Positions 15,865 to 25,461 of a DNA stretch of 64,000 nucleotides are shown here, one piece after another (position 1 is the stretch's first letter; the number at the start of each line of letters is the position of its first letter). The notes below the pieces were generated by a model. That model saw nothing but the letters and a program-made list of their open reading frames with translations, ran no database searches and was not told the DNA's origin. Origin of the DNA: Thermoleophilia bacterium (GTDB lineage Bacteria; Actinomycetota; Thermoleophilia; Miltoncostaeales; Miltoncostaeaceae); NCBI GenBank assembly GCA_009694365.1, contig SHVE01000009.1, positions 1-64,000 on the forward strand, in the 5' to 3' direction. A program made the position numbers and the translations under genes.

Positions 15865-17165
15865 TCGGCGTCCCATGCCAGGCGGAGGCCCGAGAAGATC
15901 TGCCGCCGGTCCGGGAGGTCCCAGTTTCGGAAGGTGACGCGAGCGGCGATCGCCTGCGTGGCCCACGATCCGCCACGCAGCACGCGGTAGCCAGTCCCGA
16001 AGAACGGCTCCGCGTACTCGGGGTAGGGGAACGCACGGAACCCCGGGTAGCGATCGAATGGTGTGGAGGTCCATTCCCAGACGTCACCGAGAAGGTGCTC
16101 GCAGCCCGTGGGTGCGGCGCCGCCCGGGTACGCGCCGGCGCGGGCGGGCCGAAAGGCGACCTGCCCAAGGTTCGCGCGCCCGGCGTGATCGTCCCCGCCC
16201 CACGGCGCCCACTCGGTGTCGGTCGCAGTGGGAGCAGGTTGCGCGGCCATCTCCCATTCGGCTTCGGTCGGCAGCCGGGCTCCTGCCCAGCGGGCGTGGG
16301 CCTCAGCCTCGAAGAACGACACGTGGCAGAGGATCTCGGCGGGATCGACGTCCTCGGTGCGCCCAAACGATATTCGCGTCCACCCGCCGGCGCCATCGGC
16401 GGCCCAGTGGAGGGGCGCATGGGCACGGGATCGCTGTCGCCACGCCCAGCCCGCCGGGCTCCAATGGCGCGGTTCGTCATATCCGCCATCGGTCATGAAG
16501 TCGAGATGGCGTCCGATGGTCACGGGCATCCGGTCGATACGGAAGGGTGCGACGGGGCGGGGATGGCGGGGGCCCTCGCAATCGAGGGCTCCGTGGCGAC
16601 CCGTCGCACCCATCATGAGCGTGTCACCGTTCACATGGACCGGATCGGGGCGGTCAGCGGTCGTCGTGGGGGTGGGCAGGATGCCGACCTCCGGCGAATA
16701 GGCGCCTCGGGGCATGAGTTGGAGGGTCTGCAGCAGTGTCTCGGCATGCTGCGCCTCGTGCTGGGCCACCATGTCCCAAACGAATCCGTTGGCGGTGAGT
16801 TCGGGGCCACCCTCGGAGGTATCGGCGGTCCCCAAGATTGTGAGTGCCTGTTGGCGGACCTCCGCCATGTATGTCCGGGCGTCCTCGCCATTCATGATGG
16901 GGATGTGTCCCCGGGTCGCGCGCGGGGTCGAGACGGCGTCGTAGGTGACCGCGAGGTCCGGGTGGAGCGAACACGTCCCCACCAAGCGGTTCACGAGCCA
17001 GATCTCCTCATACGCGGCGATGTGCGCCATGTCCCACGCGGGCGGGCTCATGATGGGATCGGGGGTGCGGGTGAGCCACTCGGCATCGAGGGGGGCGAGG
17101 AGGGCGAGCGTGCGATCCCGCACGGACTCAAGGCGGTCCGCGATCGTGGTGGAGGGTGCGTGCAC
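15861..17165 (-). CDS. egtB: Hercynine oxygenase EgtB (ergothioneine sulfoxide synthase)
   Basis: In this 434-residue protein, residues 1-150 are a DinB-like helical bundle with MAHIAAYEEIWL and QHEAQHAETL, giving the three-His iron site (His plus HxxxH). The remainder is a formylglycine-generating-enzyme fold (LPTEAEWEMAA, GDVWEWTSTPF, RGGSWATQ). It joins a thiol to hercynine using O2 and iron. GTG 17165 is preferred: it is 6 nt from a GATAAT hexamer and begins at the family start. No egtA, egtC or egtE is in the window. Confidence 0.93.
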   Translation of the reverse strand: MHAPSTTIADRLESVRDRTLALLAPLDAEWLTRTPDPIMSPPAWDMAHIAAYEEIWLVNRLVGTCSLHPDLAVTYDAVSTPRATRGHIPIMNGEDARTYMAEVRQQALTILGTADTSEGGPELTANGFVWDMVAQHEAQHAETLLQTLQLMPRGAYSPEVGILPTPTTTADRPDPVHVNGDTLMMGATGRHGALDCEGPRHPRPVAPFRIDRMPVTIGRHLDFMTDGGYDEPRHWSPAGWAWRQRSRAHAPLHWAADGAGGWTRISFGRTEDVDPAEILCHVSFFEAEAHARWAGARLPTEAEWEMAAQPAPTATDTEWAPWGGDDHAGRANLGQVAFRPARAGAYPGGAAPTGCEHLLGDVWEWTSTPFDRYPGFRAFPYPEYAEPFFGTGYRVLRGGSWATQAIAARVTFRNWDLPDRRQIFSGLRLAWDAE

Positions 17166-17171
17166 GGTCGG

Positions 17172-17177
17172 ATTATC
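17172..17177 (-). promoter_or_regulatory. -10 hexamer GATAAT, leaderless egtB
   Basis: TAGATAAT on the minus strand ends 6 nt before GTG 17165. This supports the short start and a leaderless egtBD transcript. Confidence 0.5.
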
Positions 17178-17216
17178 TACGACCACGGCACGGGGTGCCG
17201 GTGAGGGGCATCGCAC

Positions 17217-17253
17217 CCAGCGGGTGCCACTCCGAGGGGCGGGCACCCGCTGG
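17217..17253 (-). terminator. Hairpin between gltB and egtB
   Basis: CCAGCGGGTGCC (17217-17228) pairs perfectly with 17242-17253 over 12 bp with a 13-nt loop. It is about 70 bp beyond the gltB stop and just before the egtB promoter. It is a strong hairpin without a clear U-tract and probably separates the two transcripts. Confidence 0.6.
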
Positions 17254-17320
17254 TGATGACGCCATCGCCGGGTACCCGCATCCTGGGTGCGGCGGGATGG
17301 GTTCGCCGCACCCCCCGGTC

Positions 17321-20300
17321 CTACTCGGTCGAGATGTTCGGATCGGCCTGCTGCGTGACCGGGTGGATCGCGATGAAGTGATCCTCCGGAGCGGCGAGCA
17401 GAACTCCCACATGCGCGGCGGCGGCGGCCTGCCCCGATTCGGCGAGGGCATCACGATAGGCGGTAAGAAGATCTGCGACCGACTGCTGGTCTTCGTCATC
17501 GAGGGGTACCAGACTCACCTTGGCGGCTTTTGACAGGCGACGACGGATGGCGGCCTCGTCGAGACCCCAGTCGGGGTTTTGGCGCACGTACACCACCCCC
17601 CCGGTCATGCCGGAGCAGAGCCAGGGCCCGGGATCCCCGAGGACCACAACACGGCCCCCCGTCATGTACTCAAAGGCGAAGCCCTTGCAGTTCGCGCGCG
17701 CTCCGAGTGTGCCGAGGCGGTCGTTGATTGGGCCGGTGGGCTCGCCGCCCAGCACCATGTCCGCGCCAGACAGGCGGATCCCCGCCCGGGCATCCGCGTC
17801 CCCCTGGATAAGGAACAGACCACGCTGGGCGCCATACGCGAAGCTCTTTCCCACGTGGCCACCCACCCACATACCGGAGCTCGACATGGCCTTCAGAACC
17901 TGTACCTCGCCGCCCAGAGCGCACTTTCCCACCCCATCCTGTGCTCCACCCGATACGCGGATGCGGACGCCCTCGACGGTGAAGGCAGCGAGGCCCGATC
18001 CCGCGGCGGCACCGTCAGTGAAGTGGAGGTCGACGAGGGTGGTTGAGCTGCCCTCAGGGGCGGTGTGAGCAACTCTCTTAGACAGCGCGGTGTCGGTGTG
18101 CAGCCCGGTGCGCGCGCGGGCGATGACGCCGGCGAGGTCGGTACCGAGGTTACGGTCACGCGCCGTGAGGTCGCTCTCCTCCACGACGAGGACCGTTGCG
18201 GCCTCAAGGGCCGCGCTCGCGGCCTCGGGGGCACGGTTACGCGGGGGAGGGCTAAACGGGCGGAAGTAGCGCTCTCCGTTTTCGGGCGCACCGATCACGC
18301 GCTCGCGGGTCGGAGTGAGGAGTCCGTCGAGGTCCATCTCGGCGTGGTGGCTGACTTGCACGAGGCGATCGGCGTGTCCCACGAGGTCTTGGATGTTGGC
18401 GACCCCCATCTGGCCAGCGATGCGCTGCATCGCCAGTCCCATCTCGGTGAAGTAGCGAATGAGCGACTCGACGGCGGGCTCGTACACGCGCGGGACGAAG
18501 CGCTTCAGCCCGCGGTGGGTGGCCTCGTCTTCGTCCAGCTGGGTGGCGATTCCCACGTGACACGTGTCGAGTTGGCAGCCGCGGCAGATGGTGCACCCGA
18601 TGGCGACCATCGACGCGGTTCCGTAGCCCAGCCGGTTGGCGCCCAGACAGATGAGCTTGATCGCGTCCGTCGCCGTCCGGAGTCCGCCGTCGGCCCAGAG
18701 CTCCACGCGATCGCGGATACCGGCTTCCACCAGCGCGTGGTGGGCAAGCACAGTGCCGATTTCGCAGGGGAGGCCCGCACGACGTAGGGCATGCAGGCGG
18801 GCGGCACCCGTTCCGCCGTCGAAACCCGAGAGGGTGATGACATCGGCCCCGGCCTTCGCGATCCCCATCGCGATGGTTCCGATCCCCGGAACGACAGGGA
18901 CCTTGACGATCACCTTGGCGTAGGGGTTCGTCGTCTTGAGTTCGTCCACGAGCTGCGCGAGGTCTTCGATGGAGTACAGGTCGTGGTTGTTCGACGGACT
19001 GATGAGGTCGGACCCCACGCTGGCGTTACGGGCCGCCGCGATGGCCTCGGTGACCTTCGAGCCGGGAAGGTGGCCACCCTCGCCGGGCTTGGCACCCTGA
19101 CCGATCTTGATCTCGATCCACTCGGACGAGTTGAGGCAGAGCGCCGAGATCCCGAACCGACCCGATGCGATCTGCACTCCGCGGTGCTTCGGATACTTGC
19201 CGTACATGTCCCGGATCTCACCGCCCTCACCGGTCATGGACAGCATGTCGGCGCGGAACGCGGCTTCGGCGTAGGCGCGGAAGGGAGTCTCACCCTGGCT
19301 TCCAAAGCTCATCGACGAGATGATGAACGGGAGGGAGTGCTCGCCCACGGTGTTCTTGACGCGGTCTTCGGAGATGCGGTCGCCCTCCGGCGCGAGTTGG
19401 ATCCCGATGGCGTGGCGAAGGGCAACGGGCTGCTCGTCCTCCATCGTCTGACAGAGATCGTGGAACTCGTCGTACCCACGCTCGGAGTCGGCCATGCGGG
19501 CCAGCGCCTTCCAGACCTTCGGGTACATGCGGGGCAACTTCACGGTGGTGGCGTCCAGCTCACCAGCCCGGATTCGGCGGCCCTGCTCGGCGAGGACGTC
19601 GAGCCCCGCGAAGCCGAGACCACGGCCCTCAGAGGCGCAGAACCCGGGGATCCCGAGAACGTCGAGGAGCTCGGGTGCGATCCCGATCGCCGACACCAGA
19701 CGTCCGTACCCGCGGATCTCGTGGATGCCGAGGGTCGAGAGCACCTTCTCGATGCCCTTCTGGAGCGCGTCGAGCAGGCGACCGGCGGCGGCCTCGGGCT
19801 CGGGCGATCCGTTGACGGCCTGCTCGACCATCGCGTACGGGCAAAGGGCGTCGGCACCGAAGCCCACGGCCACGACCACGTCATGCACGTTCCGGATGCC
19901 GGCGGACTCGAGGATGATGCTCACACGGCGACGCAGCGCCACCCCGTCCGCATCGGTGGCCTCGCGAAGGGCCTTGTCCACGGCCGCAACCGCGAGGTGG
20001 GGATCGCACACGCGTTGATCCGGAGTGGCGAGGCGATCCTCTAAAACGATGATCTCGGCACCGGCGGTGACGGCATCGACGGACGTCTCACACAGACGCT
20101 GGATGTGCTCATGCGTGGTGTGGTCGGTGGTGAAGGAGAGGGGGAGGCGCGCGTAGCGCTCGCTCCACGCGGCCTCCACATCCTCCATGATGGCCACGCC
20201 CTGGCCGGCGGCCACGCGACGAAGCTCGGGGAGGCTGATCTCGACGCCCGGGCGCATGGCCCCGAGGATGATCGGCATGCGCAGTTCGCAGCCTTGGGCC

Positions 20301-21934
20301 GCATCGATCGACACGCCCTCGATGGGTGGGCGGCGCCCCAGCACGACACGGGTGGAGAAGTGCTCGACCTCCCGCTCGCGATCGATCGCGGGGTTTGTGA
20401 CCACCGCGACCGTCTCCTGGAGGTAGTCCGAGATTGGGAGAGGAACGGGGGAGAGGGGCCCGAGGGGGCCGTCCCAGCCGAGCGAGCCGATGGGCTCGGC
20501 GCCGCGGTCCGCATGAAACTGAATCTGCTGCTTGTCGCCGTTGAACCACCCGGTGGATGCCAGGAGTAGGTCGAGCGGGGTCTCGGGGATGTCGCTCCCG
20601 CCGGGATCGCTCCAAGGAATTGCGACGGGCTCGAGGCCTCCGGCCAGTCGGGCGCGGCCCTCGGCGTGGGGAAGTCCGCCACGGGCGCTGGCGCGGGCGT
20701 GGACCTCGCGTTGCACCTCGGGGTACGTGAGCACGTGCGGTGCGCCGGTCTCGCCACGCACGAGAGCGACCTTCTCACCGGGGGCCAGTGGCCGTGGGTC
20801 GGCTGTGAGTTCGTGGACGGGGACGATCCCCGGCTCGGACGAGGCCACGTACATCTCCGCCGTCTCCACCCACCAGAGCGGGCGCAGGCCGAGGGCGTCG
20901 ACCGAGAACACCATCTCGTCGGCGGCACGGGTGGCGAGCGCCACGGGGCCTTGGGCGTACGGGCCCCATGCCTCGCGGTAGTGGACGTAGAGATCCTGGA
21001 GATCGGACGGCAGGCGGTGCACCTCTCCCAGGATCGGCGGGAAGGCGAACTCCACGGCTTCAAGGAGGGACAGGCCCTTTTCGAAAATCAGGCCCTCCAG
21101 CAGGCGGTTGAGGTCCTGAGAGTCGGACCCGTCGCGCGTGATGGGCAACCCGAGTTGGCGGCACTGTTCGCGCAGTTGCGCGATGGTGTTGATCTCGCCG
21201 TTGTGGCCGAGGATGGCGAAGGGCTGTACGCGGCTGAACGTGGGGTACGTGTTCGTGGAGTACCGGTTGTGCGCGATGACGCGGGAGGACCCGAACGACG
21301 GATCGGCGAGCTCGGGGTAGAACGCCGACAGAACGATCGGCTGGCCGAGAACTTTGTACACGCAGTCGTTGGCCGAGAACGAGGCGACATGGCAGGTGAG
21401 GTCCCGCTCCACGGCGATCATGGCGCGGTAGCAGTCGCGCGATGCCGTCGCGGCATCTCCGGCCAGCAGTGCGAGTTGCCAGAAGACCGGGGGGTTCTCG
21501 GCGGCGCGTGGACCGAGGGCGGTGCGATTGGTATCGCCCTCGCGACTCAGCATCACCTCGAACCCGTGCCGGTGCACGATGTCGATGAGGCTCGGGAGTT
21601 CGTGATCGGCCTCCTGTTCCCCCTCGAAGAACACGTGGGCGACGACGAAGCGGGGGTCGTGCGCTAGGGCGGCGTCGAGGCCCGCGGCCAACAGCCGTGC
21701 GGCCCAGAGCGTGCGCGGGATGTCCACCTGCAGGCCCGAGCCGTCACCCTCGCCGTCAACGCTGCCCGACCGGTGAACCATCATGTCGAGGGCACCGAGC
21801 GCGCGTTCGATGACGGCGTGCGTCGGCTCTCCGTCCTTCGTCGCGAACGCCGCGAGGGCGCACGCGTCGTGCTCGATGAGCTCCGGCAGGCCGGGGGGAG
21901 GGGTCGTCGCGAACGGCGCCGGCGTCGTCGTCAA
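17321..21934 (-). CDS. gltB: Glutamate synthase large subunit
   Basis: At 1537 residues this is a full-length GltB. A short propeptide precedes the nucleophile Cys25 (HDACALAAFATKDG) of the class II glutaminase domain. The central domain and FMN-binding synthase barrel follow (GAKPGEGGHLPGSKV, PCEIGTVLAHHALV), with the 3Fe-4S cysteines in CTICRGCQLDTCHVG and a C-terminal GXGXG beta-helix domain. It makes glutamate from glutamine and 2-oxoglutarate. The TTG start at 21934 is the only one fitting the family. No small subunit (gltD) is adjacent, which is unusual. Confidence 0.96.
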   Translation of the reverse strand: MTTTPAPFATTPPPGLPELIEHDACALAAFATKDGEPTHAVIERALGALDMMVHRSGSVDGEGDGSGLQVDIPRTLWAARLLAAGLDAALAHDPRFVVAHVFFEGEQEADHELPSLIDIVHRHGFEVMLSREGDTNRTALGPRAAENPPVFWQLALLAGDAATASRDCYRAMIAVERDLTCHVASFSANDCVYKVLGQPIVLSAFYPELADPSFGSSRVIAHNRYSTNTYPTFSRVQPFAILGHNGEINTIAQLREQCRQLGLPITRDGSDSQDLNRLLEGLIFEKGLSLLEAVEFAFPPILGEVHRLPSDLQDLYVHYREAWGPYAQGPVALATRAADEMVFSVDALGLRPLWWVETAEMYVASSEPGIVPVHELTADPRPLAPGEKVALVRGETGAPHVLTYPEVQREVHARASARGGLPHAEGRARLAGGLEPVAIPWSDPGGSDIPETPLDLLLASTGWFNGDKQQIQFHADRGAEPIGSLGWDGPLGPLSPVPLPISDYLQETVAVVTNPAIDREREVEHFSTRVVLGRRPPIEGVSIDAAQGCELRMPIILGAMRPGVEISLPELRRVAAGQGVAIMEDVEAAWSERYARLPLSFTTDHTTHEHIQRLCETSVDAVTAGAEIIVLEDRLATPDQRVCDPHLAVAAVDKALREATDADGVALRRRVSIILESAGIRNVHDVVVAVGFGADALCPYAMVEQAVNGSPEPEAAAGRLLDALQKGIEKVLSTLGIHEIRGYGRLVSAIGIAPELLDVLGIPGFCASEGRGLGFAGLDVLAEQGRRIRAGELDATTVKLPRMYPKVWKALARMADSERGYDEFHDLCQTMEDEQPVALRHAIGIQLAPEGDRISEDRVKNTVGEHSLPFIISSMSFGSQGETPFRAYAEAAFRADMLSMTGEGGEIRDMYGKYPKHRGVQIASGRFGISALCLNSSEWIEIKIGQGAKPGEGGHLPGSKVTEAIAAARNASVGSDLISPSNNHDLYSIEDLAQLVDELKTTNPYAKVIVKVPVVPGIGTIAMGIAKAGADVITLSGFDGGTGAARLHALRRAGLPCEIGTVLAHHALVEAGIRDRVELWADGGLRTATDAIKLICLGANRLGYGTASMVAIGCTICRGCQLDTCHVGIATQLDEDEATHRGLKRFVPRVYEPAVESLIRYFTEMGLAMQRIAGQMGVANIQDLVGHADRLVQVSHHAEMDLDGLLTPTRERVIGAPENGERYFRPFSPPPRNRAPEAASAALEAATVLVVEESDLTARDRNLGTDLAGVIARARTGLHTDTALSKRVAHTAPEGSSTTLVDLHFTDGAAAGSGLAAFTVEGVRIRVSGGAQDGVGKCALGGEVQVLKAMSSSGMWVGGHVGKSFAYGAQRGLFLIQGDADARAGIRLSGADMVLGGEPTGPINDRLGTLGARANCKGFAFEYMTGGRVVVLGDPGPWLCSGMTGGVVYVRQNPDWGLDEAAIRRRLSKAAKVSLVPLDDEDQQSVADLLTAYRDALAESGQAAAAAHVGVLLAAPEDHFIAIHPVTQQADPNISTE

Positions 21935-22088
21935 GTGAGGCCTCTAAGGTCGGTGGATCGTGCCCAGAGCGGGCCGGTAAGACGCGAGATGCTACCGGTC
22001 ATCGGAGATCGTCCGGTGGCGTAAGCGAATGGGTATAGAAGCCGTCCGCGTGCCCCGTGTCAACGGGTGCGATACCCCTGCCTCGGGG

Positions 22089-22094
22089 TACCAT
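22089..22094 (+). promoter_or_regulatory. -10 hexamer TACCAT, leaderless rhomboid gene
   Basis: TACCAT ends 7 nt before GTG 22102, supporting that codon over the ATG at 22093, which overlaps the hexamer. Confidence 0.4.
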
Positions 22095-22101
22095 GCTCCG
22101 C

Positions 22102-22971
22102 GTGTCCGGCGACCCCCACGAACCGACGAATGAGGAACTCCGGTGTCACTGGCATCCGGGGGTCCCAACGCTTGTCTCGTGCTCCGCCTGCGACCGACCG
22201 ATCTGTTCCGATTGCGGTCGTCCGACGGCCGTGGGAATGAGGTGCCCGGACTGTGGTGGGGGGTCGCCACCGGGGGTAAATCGAGCGCGTTCCCGGGGCC
22301 TGACCGCGGCGCTGCGTACCGGCGGGCCCCCCCTCACGTCGGGGATCATCGGGCTGTGCGTGCTGCTTGCACTTGTCGCGCTGGTGCAGGGGGCCGGATT
22401 CTCGGGCACGCAGACGGCCCAGATCGCGATCGACTTCGGCCTCTTCGGTCCGTTCGTCGCGGACGGCCAGTGGTACCGAATCATCACCTCGGCATTCGTT
22501 CATGCCGGGTTGATCCACCTGCTGTTCAACATGATCGTGCTCTGGTGGCTCGGCGGCGCGCTCGAACGGTACGCCGGATCGCTGCGCACGGGCACCATCT
22601 ACTTCTCAAGTGTGGTCTGGGGATCCGCAGGGGCGCTGCTCCTCCATTCGGAGGCCCTGACCGTGGGCGCATCGGGGGGTGTCTATGGCCTCATGGCCGC
22701 CCTCCTTGTGATGGAGCGCCAGCAGGGGGTGGCACTGCTCGGGTCGAGTGTCGGAATCCTCCTGTTGCTCAACCTTGGGATCACATTCATCCTGCCGGGG
22801 ATCTCAATCGGCGGCCACCTCGGCGGAATCGTGGGGGGTTTCCTAGCAGCGTTTGTTCTCTCGGGGGTGGGGCGCTCGCACATGGCCCACGGGCGCCTCG
22901 CCCCGGCCGTCCTCATTGGCCTCACGGGCGTCGTCGTCCTTGGGTCCGCGCTGGCGGTGGTCTGGGCCTAG
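22102..22971 (+). CDS. Rhomboid-family intramembrane serine protease with N-terminal zinc ribbon
   Basis: After about 50 residues holding a Cys/His metal-binding module (CHWHPGVPTLVSCSACDRPI, CSDCGRPTAVGMRCPDCG) come a linker and six or seven membrane spans. Rhomboid motifs are present: HAGLIHLLFNM, the catalytic serine in GASGGVYGL, and the catalytic His in GGHLGGIVGG. It cleaves membrane proteins within the bilayer. Such B-box/zinc-ribbon rhomboids are common in actinobacteria. The gene end overlaps the convergent M42 peptidase gene by four bases (CTAG). Confidence 0.92.
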   Translation: MSGDPHEPTNEELRCHWHPGVPTLVSCSACDRPICSDCGRPTAVGMRCPDCGGGSPPGVNRARSRGLTAALRTGGPPLTSGIIGLCVLLALVALVQGAGFSGTQTAQIAIDFGLFGPFVADGQWYRIITSAFVHAGLIHLLFNMIVLWWLGGALERYAGSLRTGTIYFSSVVWGSAGALLLHSEALTVGASGGVYGLMAALLVMERQQGVALLGSSVGILLLLNLGITFILPGISIGGHLGGIVGGFLAAFVLSGVGRSHMAHGRLAPAVLIGLTGVVVLGSALAVVWA

Positions 22972-24008
22972 GTGGCGGGGAGGAGGCGGTGCGCCTCTTC
23001 GATGAGGGCGGCCGTGAGATCGACGGCGGCGTCGATGTCGTCCGGGTGACATGCCTCGACGCTCGAATGGCCGTAGCGGATGGGGATCGAGATGCACCCG
23101 GCGATGGACCCGTGGCCCGACATCTGAAGGCTGGCCGTGTCGGTGCCGCCCGTACCCGACACGTGAAACTGGTGGGGGATGTCGCGCTCCTCGGCCAGCG
23201 CCACGAGCAACTGGATGAGGCCCGGGTGGCCGATGGCGCTGGCATCCATCACGCGGATTGCCGCTCCCTGACCAAGCCGCGTGGTGGGGCCGCTCGCCGG
23301 GGTACCGGGTCCGTCGTCGGCCGGGCACGTGTCGATGGCCACGGCGATGTCGGGGGCGATCCGATGCGCTGCTGTGCGTGCGCCGCGCAGCCCCACCTCC
23401 TCCTGGGCCGTGGCCGTGGCGTGGACCTCCATGCGGGAGGGGCCGGCCGCGCGGAGGCCCTCAAGCATGACGTAGATGCCCACACGGTCGTCGAGTGCTT
23501 TCCCCGTGACGATGTCGCCGATCTGCACGAGGTCCCGGATGCGTGTTGCCACATCGCCGGGGCGCACGAGTTCCTGCGCTCGGTCACCGGCCAGCCCCAG
23601 ATCGATGGAGAGGTCGTTCATCGTGGGGGCCTTCGTCCGGGCGGCGTCGTCGAGAAGGTGAATCGGCGTGGTGCCCACGATCCCCACGAGGTCTTCGCGC
23701 CCGTGCACGAGTACCCGCTGGCCCACGAGGGTGCGGGGGTCCCAACCGCCCAGCGGGATCATCTTGAGGTACCCGCGGTCGTCCACGTGCGTGATCATCA
23801 GGCCGATCTCGTCCATGTGGGCCGCGAGCATGAGGCGGCCTAGAGGGTTGCCCTCCGACGCACGCACGCCGTCGAGGCACCCCATGGTGTCGTCATCCAC
23901 CCGGTCGGTGAGGCCCTCCAGTCGGGCGCGCACGACGGTTCGCACGCGGTCCTCGTGGCCCGGGGGGCCGGACACCTCCGACAACTCGCGGAGGAGCGCG
24001 ATGTCCAT
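22968..24008 (-). CDS. M42-family aminopeptidase
   Basis: The 346-residue protein has the M42 zinc site in order: AHMDEIG (His), KALDDRVG (bridging Asp), the catalytic TAQEEVGLRGA Glu pair, AIDTCPADD (Asp) and RYGHSSVEACH (last His). The inserted PDZ-like domain falls between residues 70 and 160. Members form dodecameric cytoplasmic tetrahedral peptidases (TET/FrvX group). The ATG at 24008 overlaps the stop of the DUF4064-like gene (TGATG), so it is the third gene of a small operon. Confidence 0.93.
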   Translation of the reverse strand: MDIALLRELSEVSGPPGHEDRVRTVVRARLEGLTDRVDDDTMGCLDGVRASEGNPLGRLMLAAHMDEIGLMITHVDDRGYLKMIPLGGWDPRTLVGQRVLVHGREDLVGIVGTTPIHLLDDAARTKAPTMNDLSIDLGLAGDRAQELVRPGDVATRIRDLVQIGDIVTGKALDDRVGIYVMLEGLRAAGPSRMEVHATATAQEEVGLRGARTAAHRIAPDIAVAIDTCPADDGPGTPASGPTTRLGQGAAIRVMDASAIGHPGLIQLLVALAEERDIPHQFHVSGTGGTDTASLQMSGHGSIAGCISIPIRYGHSSVEACHPDDIDAAVDLTAALIEEAHRLLPAT

Positions 24009-24421
24009 CAGGTGCGGGTGGTGGTGTTACGCGTGCCGACCGGGCCGTCGCGGAACGGATCCGTGATTCCCCAGAGGGCCAGATTCGCGGCGATCAGGGT
24101 GACGGTGCCCGGGATTAGCCAGATGCCGCCCGATGCGAGGAACCCGCCGCATCCGCCGACGTACATGAGGGCGCTGCCCAGGCCGGGCGATCGGCGCACC
24201 ACCACGACGCCGCCCACGGTAATGAGGGCCATGAGCACCGTGATCGCGGCCCCCCAGCCGCCGCTGCGGGGCGAGAACATCTCGAAGACGCCACCGAACG
24301 ACGTGACGCCGAGTGCGACGACCATGGCGAGGACGCTGAGCACGGCACCGACGACACCGAGCACGAAACACACCTGACGAAGGCGCACCTGCCGGGCCGG
24401 GGTGGGGTCGTCGGTGCTCAC
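24008..24421 (-). CDS. Four-span membrane protein (DUF4064-like)
   Basis: The 137-residue hydrophobic protein has four predicted membrane segments: VCFVLGVVGAVLSVLAMVVA, an ITVLMALITVGGVVVV span, a Gly-rich MYVGGCGGFLASGGIWLI, and VTLIAANLALWGI. The pattern recalls DUF4064 proteins. Function is unknown. GTG 24421 overlaps the stop of the dehydrogenase gene upstream (GTGA), and its own stop overlaps the M42 start, so it is co-expressed with both. Confidence 0.8.
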   Translation of the reverse strand: MSTDDPTPARQVRLRQVCFVLGVVGAVLSVLAMVVALGVTSFGGVFEMFSPRSGGWGAAITVLMALITVGGVVVVRRSPGLGSALMYVGGCGGFLASGGIWLIPGTVTLIAANLALWGITDPFRDGPVGTRNTTTRT

Positions 24422-25425
24422 GTGCAGTCGAGGACGAGTTTGCCGAAGTGAAGGCCGGCCTCTTCCCGCTCGTGGGCCGCAGCGGCATCGGCGAGGGGGC
24501 GGACGCTGTCGATGACGGGCGTCCAGGACTGGGTCGCGAGGGCAGCGAGCATCTGGCGGAACTCCACCGGGCTGCCCATCGTGGTGCCGAGCACGCCGAC
24601 CTGACCCATCGTCACCGCCCGAACGCCCAGTTCGACCGTCGCGCCGCCCGTTCCTCCGAACACCACCACGCGTCCCCCGGGGGCACACGCGGCGATGCTG
24701 CCCGCCCACGTGGACCCGACCGAGTCGATGACGACGTCCACGCCACCGCCGTTGGCCTCCCGAACGGCAGCGGGCCAGTCGTCACCGGTGGTCGCATAGT
24801 TGACGCCCACATCGGCGCCGAGGTCTCGGGCCATCTCCAGTTTCTCGTCGGATGACGACGTGACCACCACGCGACACCCGGCGGCCTTGGCCAGGCGGAG
24901 TGCGAACGTGGCGACGCCACCGCCGATGCCGATGACCAGCACGGTCTCGCCCGGCAGTACGCGCGCGCGGGTTATGAGCGCCCGCCATGCGGTAAGGCCG
25001 GCGAGGGGCAATGCCGCCGCCTCGTGCCAACTGAGGCGGGAGGGCTTGGGGACGGCGTTCTCGGCGGGGATACGAATCATCTCGGCGTAGGTACCCTGAT
25101 CCGGTCCGCCGAGGATGCGGAAGCCGGGGCCAGGGGCGCGCGGGTCGTCGCCCCACGCGAGTGACGGGAGAATGACGACCTCGTCGCCCTCGTTCACGCC
25201 CATGACCCCGGGACCCACCGACCACACCACACCGGCGCCGTCCGATCCGGGCGTGAGGGGAAGCGGCACCTTCGCCACACCCTTGCGCACGAAGACATCA
25301 CGCCGGTTGAGCGCGGCCGCGCGGAGCGCCACCACGACCTCCCCCGGGCCGGGCACGGGGTCGGGGATGGTCTCGATGACGAGGACCTCGGGACCGCCTG
25401 CGTCATGCATCCTGATTGCTTGCAA
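24418..25425 (-). CDS. Zinc-type alcohol dehydrogenase / quinone oxidoreductase (MDR family)
   Basis: The 335-residue medium-chain dehydrogenase has the GroES-like N-terminus (GGPEVLVIETIPDPVPGPGEV, ALNRRDVFVRKG, PGSDGAGVV) and a Rossmann domain with VLVIGIGGGVATFALRLAKA and an FGGTGG turn. It lacks the structural-zinc Cys cluster, which fits NADPH:quinone-reductase-like members. The start is TTG 25425, because MQAIRMHDAGGPEVL matches the family beginning; GAGGAG lies 5 nt before it, and TAACCT (25462-25467) leaves a 36-nt leader. Confidence 0.9.
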   Translation of the reverse strand: MQAIRMHDAGGPEVLVIETIPDPVPGPGEVVVALRAAALNRRDVFVRKGVAKVPLPLTPGSDGAGVVWSVGPGVMGVNEGDEVVILPSLAWGDDPRAPGPGFRILGGPDQGTYAEMIRIPAENAVPKPSRLSWHEAAALPLAGLTAWRALITRARVLPGETVLVIGIGGGVATFALRLAKAAGCRVVVTSSSDEKLEMARDLGADVGVNYATTGDDWPAAVREANGGGVDVVIDSVGSTWAGSIAACAPGGRVVVFGGTGGATVELGVRAVTMGQVGVLGTTMGSPVEFRQMLAALATQSWTPVIDSVRPLADAAAAHEREEAGLHFGKLVLDCT

Positions 25426-25461
25426 CGGGACTCCTCGCGCGGATCTCGGGAACGACCGGGG

